In this document: one piece after another, positions 11,501 through 22,500 of the stretch
How the letters are laid out: every line of letters begins with the position of its first letter
Numbering within the stretch: position 1 is the stretch's first letter
DNA from: Epiperipatus broadwayi
Lineage: Eukaryota > Onychophora > Udeonychophora > Euonychophora > Peripatidae
Reading direction: 5' to 3'
Assembly: GCA_028023455.1 (NCBI GenBank)
Contig: JAQFVV010000185.1
Location: 881,239-945,238 of the forward strand
Length of the DNA: 64,000 bases
The notes under the pieces: generated by a model
The model's input: only the letters and a program-made list of their open reading frames with translations
What the model was told of the DNA's origin: nothing
Databases searched by the model: none
Made by a program: the position numbers and the translations under genes

Positions 11501-13448
11501 TCTTCTGGTGGAAAACCCAGACCACATCACAATAGTGTTGAAAGTTTTGAATAAATTTAACATATTTTTATCTGAATAGCATAGAGAAATATGAGATGCA
11601 GTTAAAAAGTTTTTAAGATTATTGCTAAAAAATACATAAAGAAAAGATGGGTGAGTTGGATATTTTTTTGATAATATGCCAATTTATTATTGAAAGATAT
11701 TTTAAAATAAATAGTTCAAATTTTAAGCAGAAATAATTGTTAACAAAATTATATACAAATAAAATAATGTTGCAATTAAAAACAACTTTTTCCAGAAGTA
11801 AAAATACAAAACAGCATGAATATCTTTATCCTATGTTGGCAACATTTATTTATAGAATTACTAAATAAATATGAAGTTAGTATTATGAATAAAGAGTAGA
11901 TTATATTAGATTTACTGATGATAGTCCAGAATTTGTAACTTAAGTATTAAAATTTAAAGGAAATGAAATATTTTTTTGTGAATTAACTAATAGATTTATT
12001 AAAGTATTGTTGTATAAATGAGAATAATGATCTTGTTTGATTGTTGAAAACATTTTGAGTTCTTTAAGAAATTTTCTATATGAAAAGTTTATAAGATTCA
12101 TTCTGTATTACAATATGGTCTTAATGAATGTTCCAATACTAATTATGCATTACAAATTGCAAAGTTAGAATAATATAGTTTGATATGTATTTCCAATAAG
12201 CATGATAAAGGCTTTATTTTTCTAAGAAATGTTTAGAGTGGAATAGGATATTATCAATGCTAATGATATAGATCTTATGTGGACATTATGTATATAGTAT
12301 TTTACTTTAGAATTTTTTTAAATTATTTGTTAGACAATCATTTTTTATGTCATATTTTGTTGAACTTTAAAGATATCAAATGGCAATTCTGAGAATGAGT
12401 CATACTTCTGTAATGTAATTTTTACTACACCACTCTCATGCAAGATAATGCCTAGTTTTTATCCATTTTTAACACATTGTGGATGGATGTAATCATAAAC
12501 ATATAATCAAAGGCATATTTAAAAAATGTATGAATCTCAAAATGCACATTTCATGCTTAACAGCACACATGAGTTGGTCCAGATCACATTGCACATAAAT
12601 TTATCATTATTTAGTATAGCTAATTACTACAGTTTAATTGATAAGCATCAAATATGCTCCCCTCACAACTTGACATAAATCATTTAATGGAAGTGTATTA
12701 ATAATTTTATTAGACTTTTATTAGAATAGATATTATCCAATAATGAATAAAAATTACTCTACATAAATATTATTAATTCTTGGATAATCTCTAGCCTAAT
12801 GAATAACTAATAAAATTTATTAACAATTCTGAGATTTTGTTTTAATTACAAAACTTGTGGTTTCCAAGTGAATATATTGCTTTCATTTGTATAAATATGC
12901 CACTTTGCAGGATGAATCATATGAATGCTGTCATATATCTACTCATGATAACTGTCTTGATTATATAAAGATAGATTTTAAAGTTATTATCTTAAATCAT
13001 TGTGCACATCTACAAATAATGTGCCACATAATTACTGTTTTCGAAGTCTGTTTAGAAATTTTATGAAAATAGGAAAGCAAAGTACCTCACTATCATTACA
13101 ACTAATACTCTTGATTTTAAATGAAAAGGTAAATAAGAATTAGTAAGCTTTTCTGCAGTCACAATGAAGCTACTTTGAAAATGATACTTATTGTTATTTA
13201 TCTCATTAAAGGATAAGATTATGAAGACAGTAAACACTTTTTAAGTAAATATCAAAATTCCCCAACATTATTTTTAATGGGCATTATAAAACTATAATTT
13301 TTTTTATTTTAAATACTTATTTCAAAGCACACTCTCTTATATTGTTTAACTGATAAATTTATTAAAAGATTACTTAATAAAAGTAGACACTCAATTAATA
13401 AACTATTAAAATTAGCTTAGAACAACTCAAAAGATAATACATAATATA

Positions 13449-13986
13449 TTCTTCTTCTTCTTCTTCTTCTTCTTCTTCTTCTTCTTCTTCTTCTTCTTCT
13501 TCTTCTTCTTCTTCTTCTTCTTCTTCTTCTTCTTCTTCTTCTTCTTCTTCTTCTTCTTCTTCTTCTTCTTCTTCTTCTTCTTCTTCTTCTTCTTCTTCTT
13601 CTTCTTCTTCTTCTTCTTCTTCTTCTTCTTCTTCTTCTTCTTCTTCTTCTTCTTCTTCTTCTTCTTCTTCTTCTTCTTCTTCTTCTTTCTTCTTCTTCTT
13701 CTTCTTCTTCTTCTTCTTCTTCTTCTTCTTCTTCTTCTTCTTCTTCTTCTTCTTCTTCTTCTTCTTCTTCTTCTTCTTCTTCTTCTTCTTCTTCTTTCTT
13801 CTTCTTCTTCTTCTTCTTCTTCTTCTTCTTCTTCTTCTTCTTCTTCTTCTTCTTCTTCTTCTTCTTCTTCTTCTTCTTCTTCTTCTTCTTCTTCTTCTTC
13901 TTCTTCTTCTTCTTCTTCTTCTTCTTCTTCTTCTTCTTCTTCTTCTTCTTCTTCTTCTTCTTCTTCTTCTTCTTCTTCTTCTTCTT

Positions 13987-14016
<30 letters not shown>
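13449..14016. repeat. Very long (TTC)n / (GAA)n tract
   Basis: About 568 bases of TTC repeats, roughly 190 units. It is interrupted only by two single extra T bases, near 13687 and 13796, which divide it into blocks of about 238, 108 and 220 bases. The purine strand is GAA. The long minus-strand open frame of Arg, Lys and Glu runs is only this tract read in three frames and is not a gene. Confidence 0.97.

Positions 14017-14044
<28 letters not shown>
14017..14044. repeat. (TTA)n tract next to the TTC tract
   Basis: About nine TTA units continue directly from the TTC run, in phase with a C-to-A change of the unit. Confidence 0.9.
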
Positions 14045-14045
<1 letters not shown>

Positions 14046-14494
14046 ATAATAGAAGGATATTTCTACTTTCAGCCTATTAAGAAAAATAAGATCTGGATAA
14101 TATATTTTGAGAAAAGAAAGAATAAGCAACGTCCATTTAAGTCATCTCTAAAAAAATTTGAACATCAAGTAGAAACTAATAAAAAACTCATAGTTACAAT
14201 TTCTCATAATAATATTCTAAAAAGAGCAATTAAAATTTTTTAGAATAAGAGATAGTGTTTTTATTAAAGATCGTTTAACCTTTTATCTATGGTTATACCA
14301 GAGGACTTTCAATAGCAATTTGTTCATTAATTTATCATCTGAAAATTAGCATTAGAAAATAAAAGCTTATCAAAATCTCAAAGCAATGTTACAACTTCAA
14401 ATAAATCTTTAACATTACTAAATAAAATTGTTTTGTTAAGAATTAGTGTCTAAAAACAAGTTTACAAATCTCATTGCTCTTATCACTTTACAAA
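14045..14494. other. AT-rich DNA, nothing recognised
   Basis: No coding frame or repeat relationship was found here. Confidence 0.4.
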
Positions 14495-14890
14495 GACAGG
14501 AAGAACTCCACATACAGTTGTGCCACTCAGTGCAAACCAGAGTAACCATTGGATGCCAGAAGGCTTGTGCATAAAATCTCTATCTTGTACCTATTCATCC
14601 AATATTCCCAGACTAGTTTCTAGCTTGTGGCATTTGTCATTGATGAGCTTTAGATCTGAGAGCACTGCATCTAGATCTTAGGATCTAATGCAACCATCCA
14701 GCAGCCACATTTTATTTTTACTTAACTACAAAACTATAAATCTAAAATTGAAAACACAATAATATTTTCAATCCAAGTTCAATAGCTTATATAGTCACAT
14801 AGGTCTGAACTGAGTGGCACTACTGTATGGAGAGTTTTGCTGTTTTAATAACAGTTATGTGCAAACATAAGAAATGGTGATCATGTGGTG
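14495..14890. repeat. Hammerhead-bearing repeat, truncated (family B)
   Basis: This region matches the family-B repeat at 57785-58345: shared blocks include GCCACTCAGTGCAA near 14523, AGGCTTGTGCATAAAAT near 14562, CAGACTAGTTT near 14610, and at the right end GAGAGTTTTGCTGTTTTAAT near 14830. The right arm is mostly deleted, leaving only its outer end (about 14805-14890) inverted relative to the left end. It is probably a non-autonomous retroelement related to Penelope-like elements, judged from the ribozyme remnant. Confidence 0.6.
14603..14648 (-). ncRNA. Degenerate hammerhead ribozyme remnant (family B)
   Basis: On the minus strand the 3' half is intact: GAAAC, a two-base TA loop, the GTC cleavage triplet, then TGGGAA. 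The 5' core is damaged, reading ATGACAA where CTGATGA is expected, so cleavage is unlikely. Confidence 0.4.
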
Positions 14891-15163
14891 TTTAGTGCTT
14901 AACACTTTACAAAGACCATGATATTTAATGCTGCAGAAATGATAGAAATGGGCTATTTTGAAATCTTTACCTATCTAGACCACACAGTTTCAAATGCACA
15001 ATAAAGTTTATAAGCAACTAACTATAAACACACCTTTATTTATGTTTTGGAAAAAATTTTTTCCCTCCTTCATATAAATATAATCTATTTTAATGTTTAA
15101 TTTACTATACATAAAGGAAGCAAAATTTCCACAAACATAAGAAAAATCAAAAAAATATTTGCT

Positions 15164-15252
15164 GAAAAAAAATTTCTGTATTAATATATATATATATAAT
15201 ATATATATATATAGAAAAAAAATTTCTGTATTAATATATATATATATAATAT
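15164..15252 (+). repeat. 50-bp tandem duplication
   Basis: Two copies, each GAAAAAAAATTTCTGTA followed by a TA-rich run; the second starts at 15214 and is shorter. Confidence 0.85.
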
Positions 15253-15375
15253 GGTGGTCAAGAGATCAACACAGCTGTCTCCTTAAGAATAATAATTGTG
15301 TATAATAATTGTGTGTAATAATTGTGTATAATGATTATATACAATAACTCAAGGTATGTATAACTATCATTTAAA

Positions 15376-15441
15376 CACATATATAATAATAAAACAGATA
15401 CAAAGTAGCACATATATAATAATAAAACAGATACAAAGTAG
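15376..15441 (+). repeat. Exact 33-bp tandem duplication
   Basis: Two identical units, 15376-15408 and 15409-15441, each starting CACATATATAAT. Confidence 0.9.
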
Positions 15442-15789
15442 CAATGTTGTTAAGTCATAGAGTAGCATATCTGACCTTAAAAGATCCGATCTGTCAAAAA
15501 TAAAAAAACACCATATATAGTGTGAGGTATGTAAAAAATACCATATATGATAAGGAATGAAAAATGCCATATATAATAGGGTATATAAAAGACTCCAGAT
15601 GTCTTAAGGTGTATATAAACCCTCAGAATCTAGTATATGGTTTTTGGTATTAATGTAATTCAGAGACTCCTGCCTCTGTAAGTTGAAAAGCAAGACTAAG
15701 GTTTATTTTATGCAGATTACCATGACCACTTGTAAAGATTCTCATATGTTATTTAAATTAAAATACTAGCTTACCATCTCAATTATGTC

Positions 15790-16965
15790 TTTGTCAATTA
15801 TTTACTTGTTGCTCTTAAACACAGCAAAGAGATTAGAAATTATAGACCCATTAATTTTTATTATTTCCGTACTTTTACAAAGAGAATTACAACTCATTTG
15901 CAGAAAACTTGATTTTAATGAACCCAAAGAAACCAGCCAGATTTAAGAGTGGTGCTTATATAGCCAATTATATCTAAAATTTGAGAAAAGTTGTAGAAAG
16001 GGCAAATAATATTAGTTGCCACTAAGTTTTGGATATACAGACTATAAAAGATGTTTGATTCTATAAGCATTTGTACAATGGTTAAGCATTGTATTATCAA
16101 GATATAGATAAAAGATATTCTGACAAAATATCACAATGCAACAGAAATAATTAGATTAAACAATGATACTAAGATGCTTAACATTGAGAAGTGTTATGAG
16201 AGGGTGATTCCATATTTTAAAAATATTTTACAACAGTTTTACAAAAATAAAAAGATAAGAATGTCAGAGTAAATGGAGATTGTTTTCTAGATTTTGTGAA
16301 TAATGAAATTATTATTTCTTTTTTGCAAACAATGTTTCAGAACTTTTGAAATGCTTCAAGAGTTATCAAATGAAAGTAAGAAAATACGAATAAAGGTAAA
16401 TGCTAAAAATCTAAAGTAATGTTACAGTGTTTTTTTTTTTGAAAAAAAGAAAATAAAGATTGACACTGATGAACAACAAAAAAGTTAACAACTACAAATA
16501 CCTTGACCAGATTACTAATATAGTTGGAAACATAATGGATAAAATTAATCATAGGAATAAACTTGTACAGAATGAATTTGATAAAAATAACTTAATATTA
16601 AAAGGAAATTTTCTTATGTGCTTGAAAAGTAAAGTTTTAAATTGATATATTTTGCCAGGTGTTTGTTACTTGTAGATTTGAAACTTGGACATATAGCCTT
16701 TATACCACTCAATAGAAAATAAAAAGATATAAGTAAAGAATGAGAAAGGGTGAAAAATGAAGTTCATAATGAGAGAACAAACAATTACTACTGACATGCT
16801 TGACAAAACTTAAATGAGTAAAATAGAGTTGGGTTGAACATATTGCTAAAAGAGATGATAATAAATGTCACATTGAAATCTTAAACTGATTGTAAAAAGA
16901 ACTAAAATAAAAACTGGGTTAAACTTGAACGATCTTCGCTACAGCAGATCGATAATGGCGGAAAA
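15790..16965 (+). pseudogene. RTE-type LINE copy, heavily mutated
   Basis: This is a plus-strand remnant of the family seen at 976-3139. Recognisable pieces in order are RNYRPI (15835-15852), a FDSI box near 16052, ATEIIRLNNDTK near 16140, thumb residues near 16370-16410, YKYLDQITN near 16495, and NLILKGNF followed by MCLK near 16600. The stretch ends with QQIDNGG near 16940-16960, matching the C-terminus of the other copy. Stops and frameshifts are frequent and the FADD box is not intact. The last 40 bases contain five CpGs in an otherwise CpG-poor copy. Confidence 0.75.
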
Positions 16966-18374
16966 TTATTATGAAAAATATTAGTAAAGTGTTGACCTAT
17001 TTTTGCATTATTGTCTTTAAAACTTACACACTCTAGGTTATGTATAAGTAAAAAAAATATATATATATAAATTTCTTTGTAAGTTTATCAGTTTTCCTTG
17101 GTTTTACCTTAAAACTATTTGTTTACATAACAGGTGAAAAACCATCTACTAAATAGTCGGCTCATGGTAAATGTGATTTAATACTTCTATACAAAAGCTA
17201 GTGATTGAGAACATAATACCAACTCAGGTTATGAGTATGATAGATAAATATATTAAATAATGTAATACGAAGCTTTTCAAACAATATATATTTATTTAAA
17301 ATAGTTCCTATCTCTATAATTATGAATGGATTTACAAAGATAAAATTTATAATTTTTTATAATTTTAATAATAGACAGTAGTAATAATATAAAAAATATT
17401 TACCAGTATGGTCTTATACATTTAATATTCTGAAAAAAAGAAATAAATTGAAAATTAGAAATTTGAGTGATGAAATAGAAAATAGATTTTACAGATTTTT
17501 TTTTCAAACGAAATATAAATCATTTATTTAAGCATATCCTTGATAGATTATATTTTTGTATATATAAATAAGATTAACTATAAAATTAAATCTTTTATTT
17601 TCGAATATTAAAATTATTTTTTAATATATCAATATAAATTGTATACAAAATGTAGGTATGGACTTTATCTCATCATCTAAGGAAAAGGAACACCCACCAA
17701 ATATATAATCCTCTCATAGGATTAAGTTACATTATATAGTCCTCTCTATGGTACTTGGACACACTGGCTACAAACTATACTACTATATCAAAATGATCCA
17801 CTCATGGAAAAATATAATGCACTATGGGAAGAACACAACTATTACGCAAGCACAATGCATAATAAACATCAAACTACACTGGTGTTAGGCATATACCATT
17901 TCTCCAGCTGAAGCAAGAGGGCAAAATACATTAACAATAAATCTGCATAATCAATTTGTATACCAATCAATATCTGAAATCAATTACTAAAACACACATA
18001 TATTAGTATCAAATGTGAACTTTAAGCAAGGAATATTAAACAGCAATGTTTAGCATAAAAGCTGATACTAAAATAAAGTGGACCTATTAATAAAAAATCA
18101 TTGTTAATAAATAATTAGTTACTAAAATAAATTATCTAAAAATATGCTATTACAGCATAAAATATAAAATAGTTACTTCTGATAAATTGAAAAAATACGG
18201 TTTTACCCATTAAAGATATAACAGATTTTAAATATTTAACATGCGAGATTAATATCTGTAGTTGCCCACAAAATAAACCAGATATATTTTATCAGTATAA
18301 CTTCATACTGAAAACAAAATTTACTAAAAAATATGGTAGTAATGTCTACCTATTTACCATAAAACCTTTAAAAT
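16966..18374. other. AT-rich DNA, no gene recognised
   Basis: Contains some CpGs (about 17150-17650) and a more complex block at 17650-17930 with no family I recognise. No coding frame of note. Confidence 0.4.
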
Positions 18375-19512
18375 ATTGTCAAAACTGACTTTTAGCGGCC
18401 ACAACATTTCACCCTCTATTTTTAAAAAAACTGAACTACAGTTTTTTCATGCTAAGTGAATCTAACTATAAATAAACTATATCTAACTATAAATGTTTTT
18501 ACATAAAATAAAAAAAATAAACTTACATTTTTACACATAGTTCTGAGCTGTGCACATGAGGAAATTCATGAAAAGGGTGTCATGTTTGTGCATACCACTA
18601 AATGCAAATTTCTGCAGGTAGGATGGATGAAAAAAGTATGATTCATCGATCTCTACTATCCATGGTTTGCCGTTATCATCAAACCTAAGAACAAGTGCTG
18701 AATTTCTGTCAAAATATGTAGCACATTTTTCCCAGCAAAAAATGACACCAGTCTATGACCATTCACTCACTAATCTCAGTCTTGAACAATAAAGTGCATT
18801 GGCAAATATTCACCCACAAAATGTTATATTAACAATGGTGTGCAAAGATAGATGGCTTTGGAAAAAAAATGACCCACTTCATATTCCAAAATTTGAAATT
18901 GTTCAAGCAGGTGATGTGTATTCCAGATTTCTTCCAGAACAGTTGCAACATTTAAAATTTTATTCTGGGGAATCAAAAAAGTGATAGAAATTCTGTCTGC
19001 AAAAATTACACATGGCAAAAGTAGTTAATAATTTTGACAGCAGGGACTTCTTTTGTGACTCTTGTTAAGTTTTGACACATAATCTAGTGCAAAATTGCAC
19101 ATAAAAATGTAAGTTTTTTTAAATTTTATTTATTAATCTTCATGTAAAAAATACATTTATAGTTAGATATACTTTACAATTACATAGTAAGAATAATGTA
19201 GTTTAAACTACGGATAGTGAAGATCGATGAATTGTATTTTTTTCATCCATCCTACCTGCAGGAATTTGCATTTAGAGTATACACAAACAAAACATTCTTT
19301 TCATGAATTTCCTTGTGTGCATAGCTCAAAACTATGCATAAAAATGTAAGTTTATTTTTTTTATTATTAACCTTTATGTAAAATAGTTTATTTATTATTA
19401 GATACACTTAGTATGGTTAGATATACTTAGTATGAAAAAAATATAGTTCAGTTTTTTTAAAAAAAGGATGAAATATTGTGGCTGCTAAACGTCAGTTTTA
19501 CCAAAATATTAC
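18375..19512 (-). mobile_element. Merlin-type DNA transposon remnant with inverted duplicate end
   Basis: Two arms of about 290-305 bp (18375-18662 and 19208-19512) are inverted copies, matching over blocks such as TTTAGCGGCCACAACATTTC on the left and its near-complement near 19460-19490. The left arm continues into the transposase remnant on the minus strand. The right arm repeats the transposase segment around the first catalytic Asp in the opposite orientation, so the arms are not simple terminal repeats but an inverted duplication of the element's 3' part. Additional partial repetition occurs at about 19095-19200. Confidence 0.6.
18639..19000 (-). pseudogene. Merlin/IS1016-like transposase, N-terminal part
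   Basis: Read on the minus strand with frameshifts and stops, this matches the order of the Merlin transposase. A Cys-rich segment with CCNC lies near 18950. GSFFFQSHLSLHTIV follows at 18834-18879, the segment normally beginning S-I-R-x-G-S-F-F. Next come VSEW and IDWCHF (18736-18753), and finally WIVEIDES ending at 18639, which contains the first catalytic Asp of the DDE triad. The usual G-rich sequence after EIDES and the remaining catalytic residues are missing. A second EIDES-like copy (KIDEL) lies on the plus strand at 19220-19234. These transposases cut and paste DNA at terminal inverted repeats; this copy is inactive. The family call rests on motif order only. Confidence 0.65.
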
Positions 19513-22500
19513 ATAATAAATTTCAAAACATCTATGTATTTTATTACATTATAAAATTTAAAAAAAAAAAAAGTTTACCAAACACATTTTTTTTTAAAAA
19601 AAACCTTAGTTCTTTGGCAGAACACCTCCCTTGTGGAGTCATCTGAACAGCTAAAGTTCTTCTTTACTTATAGTCCCCCCCAAAAAAAAAATATAAGACG
19701 TTGAAATAAGAAACACCTATTTATTTTTTTTATGAAGATTTTTTTTTTTTAGCAGTTGTAGTGCAAAATATATATAAAAAACTACAGTGAAAGAGAAGCT
19801 TATTTCACAATTTAATTATGATAACAAAGATTTGGAACAAAGACAAATATCATAACAACGATGATAAACATGGATATTATGAAAGTATAAATGTGATATC
19901 AGCTAGCTAGCACATTGAAGAAGATAGGTATGTTTTCCGGAAATTTTAATATTAAACCGTGAACCGTGGTTATATTTAAGCTGAGTAGATATAAAATTCC
20001 ATTATAATTTCTTTAAGAGCACACATTTTTAAAAGATTAAATTTTATGTTCAGGATGATGACAAAATTATCAAGTAGTTTCGATAATGTTAGCATATTAA
20101 TTTTAAATAGTTCAGTTTCCTTTCAAATATATAGCATATCAATCCTTTTTCCAAATGATTGTAAATTAACTTAATGATAAAATTAATACTGTATATAACA
20201 GTTTTAGCTTTTAACTTCAAATAGCTTTTTTTTTAAAACATCTCTTTAAATACACATGCCTTCAACTTTTTTTTAAACGATTATAAAGTAATTGAATTGA
20301 TAAATGAACTATATATAATAGTTCCCCTAATACACAGATGCAGATGATATAATAACTTTATTAAAAAAATACGTAAATGACAGAGCAAAATCTTGGAGAG
20401 TTCTTTTAAATTATCAATTAGTTCATACTAGAATTTTCTCTTCTTTTCATACACAAGGAATATTATTAAATAAAAACAAAGACAAACAATTTGTTTTGAC
20501 TTTAAAAATGTTCATCTTTCTGGGTTTAGATAAATTACTAGGTTCAATTATCAACTGCTTAAACCTTGCCATTTTTAAGTTTTAAAATGAAATATTTTAA
20601 ATTCTTTCCAGAATGCTGGACTTATAACTAGAACAATTCATAAACTGTAGAAAAACATAGAAACAGAATGTCTTAAAATATATTTACCCTTTCATTGTAG
20701 TCATAACCAAGAGAATGTCATCAGTTTACTGCTGTTTATTTTTTTAAAAATATAGCATTATAAAATTTTAGTACTGTTAATTTCTGATTTCATCCGTTTT
20801 TTCTTTCTAAAAAAAAAGCAGATGATCGATGACTGATAAAAAAAAATCAACCGCTATTTTTTTTTTTCTTTTCAGCCACATGAATCATGTGGTCATCAAG
20901 GTTATTTGAAATATAATACATACCAGTTTAATAAATCAAAATTATAAATAAGAAACAAAAATTACCAAGACTAATCATACGTAAATTATACTTAAGATAC
21001 CATTATATTTTTAATGAATGAATCAATTTATCAGAAGTATAAAAATAATATTATTTTAATCATTAATTGACTGAAATTTGTATCAATTTTCTTTAAATAT
21101 TAGAATGCTGGGAAAAAAAAACCAAGAATACTTGCATGCATATTATTTTTTTACATACACATACTTTATGTAACTTTCTTTGCTCACGACAACTCTTAAT
21201 TTTTATAAATACCCTTAAGACAAACTATATACTTAAACTAACATTACCAATAAATTATTTAAATAACTGACTTTCATTTATAACTATAATAATACTACTG
21301 TAATTCTCTATTTATTTATTTTTTTACAAATTATTCAGAATTAAATACAGTTTATTACATTTTAAAAATTATATTAATTTGCTATTATAAAAGTATTTTA
21401 TTTAGATTATTCTGTCATTTAAAAAAAACATGATATTGTATTGCAATAATATATTGACTAACTACACAAAGCATAGCTAGGCAAAGTGGATAACCCAATT
21501 TATCCAAAGTATTACTGCTTTTATTTTACTTTTTTATTTCTTTAAGAATAACACCAATTTCTTCTATAAAAAATATTAATTGAAACCAAGTGCCCAAACA
21601 TTGGGTTATAATATATATATATATATATAATCTGAAAGAATTTTTTGTTAATTAAAAGGAACCATTGAGTTCTCTTTGAAGCCTTAAAAAAAGCAGAATT
21701 TCTTAAAATTCAGTTTTATCACTGACATGCACCACTACCCATGTTTTCATCATGCAACTGGTTTAATACATATTTATTTATATGGCCAATAAACAAATGA
21801 AATGGTTGTTCACCAATTATGCATCAATGAGTGTAATAATTTTACAAACTTTAATTTTTGATATCAAGATCAAAAAATATTATGTTTTTTAATTTCAAGC
21901 AAACCTAAATCATGGCCATATTTTGAAAAGAGGTATTACATTGAATAATTTATTAAATAATACAAAAGAAATTTTTGATAAAAGATTATTCCTAAAGTAA
22001 TAGCTTAAATCAAACAATAAAAGTACCTAAAAGTAGAGCTAAAAATAAACAAATAGCCTAGTTCTTCTTTATATATCCATGAAAAAAAAATCAGCTACAC
22101 TATTAGTTTTGATGAGACTAAGGTTGTCTTCTTTGAAAGAAATGAAATAAAAACAATTAAAGTAATAAAATTTTATGATTCTGAAGCAATTATTTTATTT
22201 AAGAGTTCTTTTAATATTGAGGATGTGTCTAATGTAATTGGAAATCGTGAATAATATTTAGTATATTTGATTTGTTTTAGGCATTTGCACTTGAGAAATC
22301 TGCTTATTTATTTATTTGGATAGCCTAGTTCATTTTTATTTTATTAACTAGTTTAGCTTTAGGATTTTAATACAAAGCTATTTTATATGTATGGATTTTT
22401 TCTAAATGTTCTGCAGATATATGTTTGGAATGTAAAATGAATATTGATTGTAATTTTAAGAAACTTTTGCATATATTTTTAAAGACAAGTTTTTATTCTA

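Larger units (their letters stand above)
8141..13448. other. CpG-poor AT-rich DNA, no gene recognised
   Basis: No coding frame here resembles a known family. CpG is nearly absent (about six in 9000-13400). The only repeated sequence I found is a roughly 55-bp motif shared by 9305-9360 and 11444-11500. The open frames at 9765-9995, 10537-10755 and 11143-11415 look like chance frames. Confidence 0.5.
14891..15789. other. AT-rich DNA with short tandem duplications
   Basis: Contains a 50-bp two-copy tandem repeat (15164-15252), a TAATAATTGTGTA-like run at about 15288-15345, a 33-bp duplication (15376-15441), and several CCATATAT segments at 15510-15575. No gene recognised. Confidence 0.5.

Noticed and set aside
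13395-14129. 244-codon frame with Arg, Lys and Glu runs
   Set aside because: It is the GAA repeat read in three frames because of two single-base interruptions; not a protein gene.
18799-18984. 61-codon plus-strand frame inside the Merlin remnant
   Set aside because: It is antisense to the recognisable transposase segments on the minus strand.
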